Assembly: GCF_001039275.2 (NCBI RefSeq) | Contig: NZ_CP030117.1 | Coordinates: forward strand, 862,001-926,000 | DNA: 64,000 nucleotides | Direction of reading: 5' to 3' | Origin: Brevibacillus brevis | Lineage (GTDB): Bacteria; Bacillota; Bacilli; Brevibacillales; Brevibacillaceae | Shown here: positions 59,757 through 64,000 of the stretch, in pieces | Layout of the letters: each line of letters opens with the position of its first letter | How positions within the stretch are numbered: position 1 is the first letter of the stretch | Notes under the pieces: model-generated | What the model was told of the DNA's origin: nothing | Database searches by the model: none | What the model saw: the letters and a program-made list of their open reading frames with translations, nothing else | Translations under genes and position numbers: made by a program

Positions 59757-60896
59757 TTATGGACAGGAGAATCGCTTCCAAGAAAACATAGACAGGTCAA
59801 GGGAGGATGCTCCCTCTACCAGCAGTTGGCTGGTCGCTTCCCCGATCGCACTGGCGAATTTAAAACCGTGCCCGGAAAAGCCTGCGGCAAATACAAGCTG
59901 TGAATGTTCAGGATGACGGTCAATGACGAAATGCTCATCCGGTGTCATGGTGTAAATGCATACCTTGCCTTGTCGCAATGGTCCGGCTGCTCCAGGCATA
60001 TACGCTTCCAAAAAAGAGCGAACATCGCCTTCGTCTGACAAATAGGTGCCAAAGGTACGTTCCAGTTTGTCGGGATCGATGACTTGACCTCCGTCGTGGC
60101 GTCCGATTTTTACACCACTGCCATCCAAGCTGGGAAATCCGTAGAACATGGAGTCATGAAGGCGAAAGATGAAAGCGGGAAAGCCATCCGCACTGTACTG
60201 GCTCTCATCAGCACCAAACCAGGCGACCGTTTTGCGTGTAGGCGTGAGCGGGATGGACAAGCCCAATGAGTCAAGGAGAGAACCATTCCAAGCACCGGCG
60301 GATAGAAGGACTTTATCGCTGTGGTAGCTGGCAGATTCCGTATGCACGATGAACCCGTTTCCTGCCGGTTCCAACTGCGTGACTGGCGTGTTCGTCAACA
60401 GCGCAGCTCCTCGGGCAAGGGCGAGCTCCCGATAGGCGCGAATGCCGTTTTCGGAATAAAGTACACCTGAGGCAGGCTCCAGGCAACCGTAGTAATCAGC
60501 AGGCAGATGGATTCCGGGCCAGCGTTGCATGACCTCATCGGCACGGAGTACTTCCAACGGCAGGGAGTACTGCTCGGCGCTCTCCCGAATTTCATTCAGG
60601 AAAGGACAATGCAAGGGTCCAGCGTTCAAAACACCTGTTTTGGCGAAAATCGGTATGCCGGATGCTTGTTCCAATTCTGACCACAACTGTTGTGCACGCA
60701 ACGCAAGCGGGACGTACTGTTTTCCTTCTCCATACGCATGGCGAATGATACGGGTATCCCCATGATGGCTGCCCATCGTGTGTGGGGGATCAAAGGCGTC
60801 GATCATGAGTGTACGCACGCCCTGCTTCGCCAGATAGTAGCCTGCTGCCATTCCCATCGATCCTGCTCCAACAATAATGACGTCGTAGTTTTGCAT
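59757..60896 (-). CDS. solA: N-methyl amino acid oxidase (SolA/monomeric sarcosine oxidase family)
   Basis: A 379-residue flavoprotein oxidase. The FAD motif is VIIVGAGSMGMAAGYYL (residues 6-22). The flavin-linking Cys313 lies in KVCIYTMTPDEHFVIDRHP, as in SolA and monomeric sarcosine oxidase, and SHHGDTRIIRHAYGEG (about 43-58) matches SolA. The likely reaction is oxidative N-demethylation of sarcosine or N-methyl-tryptophan, with hydrogen peroxide as a product. GGAGG lies 7 bases before ATG 60896, preferred over the longer frame. It is convergent with tgl. The preferred substrate cannot be set from sequence, so the solA symbol is by similarity. Confidence 0.88.
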   Translation of the reverse strand: MQNYDVIIVGAGSMGMAAGYYLAKQGVRTLMIDAFDPPHTMGSHHGDTRIIRHAYGEGKQYVPLALRAQQLWSELEQASGIPIFAKTGVLNAGPLHCPFLNEIRESAEQYSLPLEVLRADEVMQRWPGIHLPADYYGCLEPASGVLYSENGIRAYRELALARGAALLTNTPVTQLEPAGNGFIVHTESASYHSDKVLLSAGAWNGSLLDSLGLSIPLTPTRKTVAWFGADESQYSADGFPAFIFRLHDSMFYGFPSLDGSGVKIGRHDGGQVIDPDKLERTFGTYLSDEGDVRSFLEAYMPGAAGPLRQGKVCIYTMTPDEHFVIDRHPEHSQLVFAAGFSGHGFKFASAIGEATSQLLVEGASSLDLSMFSWKRFSCP

Positions 60897-61072
60897 CAAC
60901 CGTCCTCCATTCCGCTTTATTTTCATCTATCTTACAGGAGTTTTCTGAATTGTGGATTATCATTTTTGTGTAAAGATCCATTTTTTTGTGCGCAATAAGG
61001 TTTATTCCATCAGTTGGGCGGGAAAAGGAGATTACGCTATCATCATAAGTCAAGAAAAGTGGTGTTTACGAA

Positions 61073-62800
61073 ATGAAATGGACGATCGGAAAAAAATTAG
61101 GTAGTGCGTACGCGCTGATCCTGGTTATTATGCTGTTTATGGGGATCACGACCATTACCAAGATGCAACAGATGAATCAGAAGATGGTGGAAATGAATAC
61201 GAATTGGCGCCCAGGTCTGGAAGATATTTTGAAGATCAACATGACACTGGAAACCATTTACGGAGTTACGCAAACCATGCTTACGTCAGAGAGCATGGAT
61301 GACAAGAACAAGTATGCTAAGCAAGTCGATGACCAATTTGCCTATATGGACGGCTTATTGACCAGTTATGAAAAAACGATTTTCGGTGAAGAAGACCGTA
61401 ATAATTTTGAAGGATTGAAGCAGGCACTGAAAAATTATGAGGAATTCAGTCCGCAATATGTGGCAATCGCCAAAAAGGTAGACATCAGAAGACCAGCTAC
61501 CGATGCAGATATGGCCGAGCTGGATCGCATCAAGAAAAAAGGCAGTGAATTGTTTTTAGAACGCAAGAAATATTTGGATGCCATGATGACGTATAACAGT
61601 GAGGGAGCACAACGCGCCGGTACGGAAAGTACGGAACTGTATGAGTCAGTCAAGCGGGACATGATTATTATCATGGTTATCTCTGTCATTGCATGTGTAG
61701 CACTGGCTGTCGTACTGACTACAAGCATTCGTCAACCGATTTTGCGTTTGATGGAAGAGATGAAGAAAGTTGCCGATGGAGATTTGCGAGCAGAGCCATT
61801 GGTTGTCAAAACTCGTGACGAGATTTTGGATCTGACGAATTCGTTCAATGAGATGACAAGCAGTTTAACAACGGTCATTCGTCAGGTAGGCGGAACTTCT
61901 GAGCAGGTAGCCGCATCGGCTGAGCAATTGACGGCAAGTGCCGATCAGACGAGCAGGGCCACCGAACAAATTGCTGTTACTGTTCAGGAGGTGGCAGCAG
62001 GCGTTGATCGCCAGGTAGTGAGTGTAGAGAATGGGGCGAAATCCATTGATGACATGTCACGAGGAATTCGTCAAATCGCAAATAATGCACAGCAAACATC
62101 CAATATGGTGAGCGAAGTAGCCAACATGGCAGGAGAAGGGAACCAGTCGATTCAGGAAGCGGTTCAACAAATGAATGCGATCCACGCATCCATGCGTGAG
62201 CTCTCATCCGTGGTAGACGGTCTGGGTAATCATTCTCAAGCAATCGGAGAGATCATCGAGGTCATCACAGGCATTGCGGATCAGACCAATCTGCTCGCCC
62301 TCAATGCAGCGATCGAAGCAGCACGCGCAGGAGAACACGGCCGTGGGTTCGCGGTTGTAGCAGATGAAGTACGGAAGCTGGCAGAGCAATCAGCACAGTC
62401 CGCCCAAAAAATTGCGCAGTTGATCAGTACGATTCAGACAGATACAAAAGTCGCGGTCGAATCGATGGAAACAGGCACCCGGGAAGTACAAGAAGGGATT
62501 CGTGTCGTTCATCGTGCGGGCGAAACTTTCGGTCAAATTCAGAACTCGATTGGCACAGTAGCCGACCAGATACACAACGTTTCTGCATCTGCTCAGGAAG
62601 TGTCTGCCCATTCCGAACAGGTTGTACAAGCGATGGAACTGGTCAGCGAAGTTTCCGACTTGACTGCTGATGGCACGCAAAACGTTTCCGCTGCTACACA
62701 GCAGCAGCTCGCATCTATGGAGGAAATCGCTTCGTCAGCGACAGCTCTTTCCAATATGGCAGAAGAGCTACAGCACATGATTCGCCGATTTAAGGTGTAG
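61073..62800 (+). CDS. Methyl-accepting chemotaxis protein (4HB-type sensor)
   Basis: A 575-residue transmembrane chemoreceptor. TM1 is about 10-28; an external four-helix-bundle sensor (about 30-195) is followed by TM2 (about 197-218), a HAMP domain (219-271) and the long signalling coiled coil. The hairpin tip, which contacts CheA and CheW, is near 396-423 ([20 protein letters not shown]). Glu/Gln-rich methylation helices flank it. The C-terminus has no CheR-binding pentapeptide. No clear sigma-D promoter was found in the 170-bp upstream region; the RBS is weak. The ligand is unknown. A terminator follows. Confidence 0.94.
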   Translation: MKWTIGKKLGSAYALILVIMLFMGITTITKMQQMNQKMVEMNTNWRPGLEDILKINMTLETIYGVTQTMLTSESMDDKNKYAKQVDDQFAYMDGLLTSYEKTIFGEEDRNNFEGLKQALKNYEEFSPQYVAIAKKVDIRRPATDADMAELDRIKKKGSELFLERKKYLDAMMTYNSEGAQRAGTESTELYESVKRDMIIIMVISVIACVALAVVLTTSIRQPILRLMEEMKKVADGDLRAEPLVVKTRDEILDLTNSFNEMTSSLTTVIRQVGGTSEQVAASAEQLTASADQTSRATEQIAVTVQEVAAGVDRQVVSVENGAKSIDDMSRGIRQIANNAQQTSNMVSEVANMAGEGNQSIQEAVQQMNAIHASMRELSSVVDGLGNHSQAIGEIIEVITGIADQTNLLALNAAIEAARAGEHGRGFAVVADEVRKLAEQSAQSAQKIAQLISTIQTDTKVAVESMETGTREVQEGIRVVHRAGETFGQIQNSIGTVADQIHNVSASAQEVSAHSEQVVQAMELVSEVSDLTADGTQNVSAATQQQLASMEEIASSATALSNMAEELQHMIRRFKV

Positions 62801-62822
62801 GCATATACCGTACAAACGAACG

Positions 62823-62859
62823 CAAAAACGCCAAAGTGATTGGCGTTTTTGTTTTTTTT
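62823..62859 (+). terminator. Terminator of the chemoreceptor gene
   Basis: CAAAAACGCCAA and TTGGCGTTTTTG form a 12-bp stem followed by T residues. Confidence 0.9.
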
Positions 62860-62923
62860 AGAAAAAGTTAATCTTTACGAAATAGTTCATTAAGAACAGG
62901 TTTAGTAGGAGTTTATCTCTACC

Positions 62924-62963
62924 GACTACGATAGATTCAGAGGGTTGATCCCCCATCGTAGAC
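62924..62963 (+). promoter_or_regulatory. Leader stem-loop before the right-edge surface protein gene
   Basis: CTACGAT (62926-62932) and ATCGTAG (62955-62961), with an inner GGG/CCC pairing, directly before the AAGGAGATGAT ribosome site. It may be a 5' stabiliser of a highly expressed mRNA. Confidence 0.5.
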
Positions 62964-62977
62964 AAGGAGATGATCGT

Positions 62978-64000
62978 ATGAAGAAAACGAAAAAGCACCT
63001 CTCACTACTTTTACTCGCGTCGATGCTTGGAACAGGGGTAGCGGTTCCTTTCAACGTTCTGAACATGGATACAGTAGCGAGAGCAGCCTCTCATGATAAG
63101 CAGGACGAAAGCGAAGCTGTCGAGGTAACGAGCATTAAGTCTCTGAATGCGATTACACTAGAGATCACCTTTGCAGAGCCGCTCAGCTCTGAAGAAGTTG
63201 CACTCAACAACGCACAGAAAAACTTCGAATTTGATAACGACCTATCCATTCGAAATGTTCCACAGCTAAAAACTGGATTCAAATCGACCTACATCGTACC
63301 TACTACTCCGCAAGAGGAAGGAACGACGTATACCTTCAGCTACAAAGGCGAGGAAGCAGGCACTTTCACAGCCAACACAGAACAAATCAATATGAGAGAG
63401 GCACGTCAGGTAGACAATGATACCATTGAGCTAGAGTCGCGCCTGAGTGACCGCGTAACGGATTACGGGAATGTAATCGAAGCGTACGCAGGCAAACGAG
63501 GCGGTCTAGACTTTGAACTGGATGAGGACAACCGTTACAAAGGCAAGGAATACCAAATCATCTCTTCCTTGCGCGGTACACAAGTAACTCTGACACCAAG
63601 AAACGGTGAGCCGATCATTGCTACTTATGTTCCGTTCACCCAGAATACGGATGGTCGTCAAGAACCGAAATTCCGTCTGCCAGAGGGGGAGCAGCTTGAG
63701 CCGGGTGTCACTTACACCGTTTCCGCTGACTGGGCTGTTTTCCGTGACGCTAGCTTTACGGCGAAAGATATCGATCCACTTACCATCCAGTCTGTAGAAG
63801 CAACAAGTGAAACAACACTCGATGTCACACTGCGACGAGATCCGCGCGAAGAGATTTTTCCACTCCGCCGAATCACGTTGACAGCTCCAGATGGAACAGA
63901 GCTGGTTGCCCAATATCAATTTACGACGCGCAAAGGAACAACGGGAACGTTTGAAATCATGAACGGCGAAGAGCTTGCTTCAAATGTCACCTATCAGGTA
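62978..64000 (+). CDS. Secreted surface protein, paralogue of the SLH protein without SLH domains (partial)
   Basis: An open frame of 341 codons runs off the right edge. A signal peptide (MKKTKKHLSLLLLASMLGTG) should be cleaved near VARA-AS, residue 36. From residue 46 on, it follows residues about 183-480 of the SLH protein at 6597-8069 closely: SLNAITLEITFAEPLS versus ALNEITLIVTFDAPLT, LKTGFKSTYIVPT versus LKTGSTNTYIVPT, and YVPFTQNTDGRQEPKFRLPEG versus YVPFTQSTDGKQEIKFRLPEG (each shown in part). The SLH anchor is missing at the N-terminus; whether one exists beyond the edge is unknown. AAGGAG lies 8-13 bases upstream. Confidence 0.9.
   Translation, partial: MKKTKKHLSLLLLASMLGTGVAVPFNVLNMDTVARAASHDKQDESEAVEVTSIKSLNAITLEITFAEPLSSEEVALNNAQKNFEFDNDLSIRNVPQLKTGFKSTYIVPTTPQEEGTTYTFSYKGEEAGTFTANTEQINMREARQVDNDTIELESRLSDRVTDYGNVIEAYAGKRGGLDFELDEDNRYKGKEYQIISSLRGTQVTLTPRNGEPIIATYVPFTQNTDGRQEPKFRLPEGEQLEPGVTYTVSADWAVFRDASFTAKDIDPLTIQSVEATSETTLDVTLRRDPREEIFPLRRITLTAPDGTELVAQYQFTTRKGTTGTFEIMNGEELASNVTYQV

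Noticed and set aside
60950..61072. Sigma-D promoter for the chemoreceptor
   Set aside because: A TAAA with the right spacing exists, but the -10 matches only three of eight consensus positions.

Overview
The window looks like chromosome of a spore-forming, low-to-mid GC Firmicute, most likely Brevibacillus or a close Paenibacillaceae/Bacillales relative. Supporting signs are strong AGGAGG-type ribosome binding sites with several GTG and TTG starts, an S-layer-homology (SLH) protein, a spore-coat transglutaminase (tgl), and gene sets typical of Bacillales (tcyP, bmrCD with a leader peptide, cidR-cidA-cidB, gudB, rluF, ktrB). The species call is inference. No rRNA, tRNA, CRISPR array, transposase or prophage gene was recognised.

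Layout. 0-2.1 kb: end of a sugar-type operon (two Gfo/Idh/MocA oxidoreductases and a sugar isomerase/epimerase). 2.2-5.7 kb: DUF805 membrane protein, speD, and an unrecognised 569-residue protein. 5.8-10.6 kb (minus): two-component kinase/regulator, then an SLH surface protein and a coupled ankyrin lipoprotein. 10.7-16.6 kb: nitrilase-family amidase, small membrane protein, cystine carrier tcyP, peptide-binding lipoprotein, and a secreted protein built of 36-residue repeats. 16.8-21.6 kb: a three-part regulator followed by abgA-abgB peptidases. 21.6-23.6 kb: a deleted ferrochelatase remnant, two palindromic operators of the quinone-sensing MhqR type, a compact flavoprotein and a pirin. 23.6-27.6 kb: methyltransferase, lipoprotein, YczE-like protein, LacI regulator, acetyltransferase. 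28-33 kb: a sigma-54 activator divergent from an M20 amidohydrolase and YfcC carrier behind a canonical sigma-54 promoter. 33-39 kb: KtrB, then the heterodimeric drug exporter bmrCD preceded by a leader-peptide attenuator. 39-45 kb: DUF1904 protein, ECF sigma factor with anti-sigma, EamA exporter with divergent MocR regulator, hydrolase with divergent Crp/Fnr regulator. 45-52.7 kb: cold-shock protein, thrC, rluF, MOSC protein, pncB, gudB, metA. 52.8-64 kb: ROK regulator, four-domain Ig-like secreted protein, cidR-cidA-cidB, EamA transporter, tgl, sarcosine/tryptophan-type oxidase, chemoreceptor, and the start of a second surface protein that is a paralogue of the SLH protein but lacks SLH domains.

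The most unusual content lies between the genes. Six long, highly structured palindromic elements of 184 to 493 bp (3605, 11980, 13951, 18138, 27666, 58549) fall into three related families. Four share a left end (GCTGYRGTGR, then a GAAG-rich tract and a TTTCCAG arm). Where two copies can be compared, their stems differ by paired, compensating changes while the pairing is kept. That is what is expected if the folded RNA or DNA form is what is maintained. I do not recognise the family; it is the best candidate here for something undescribed.
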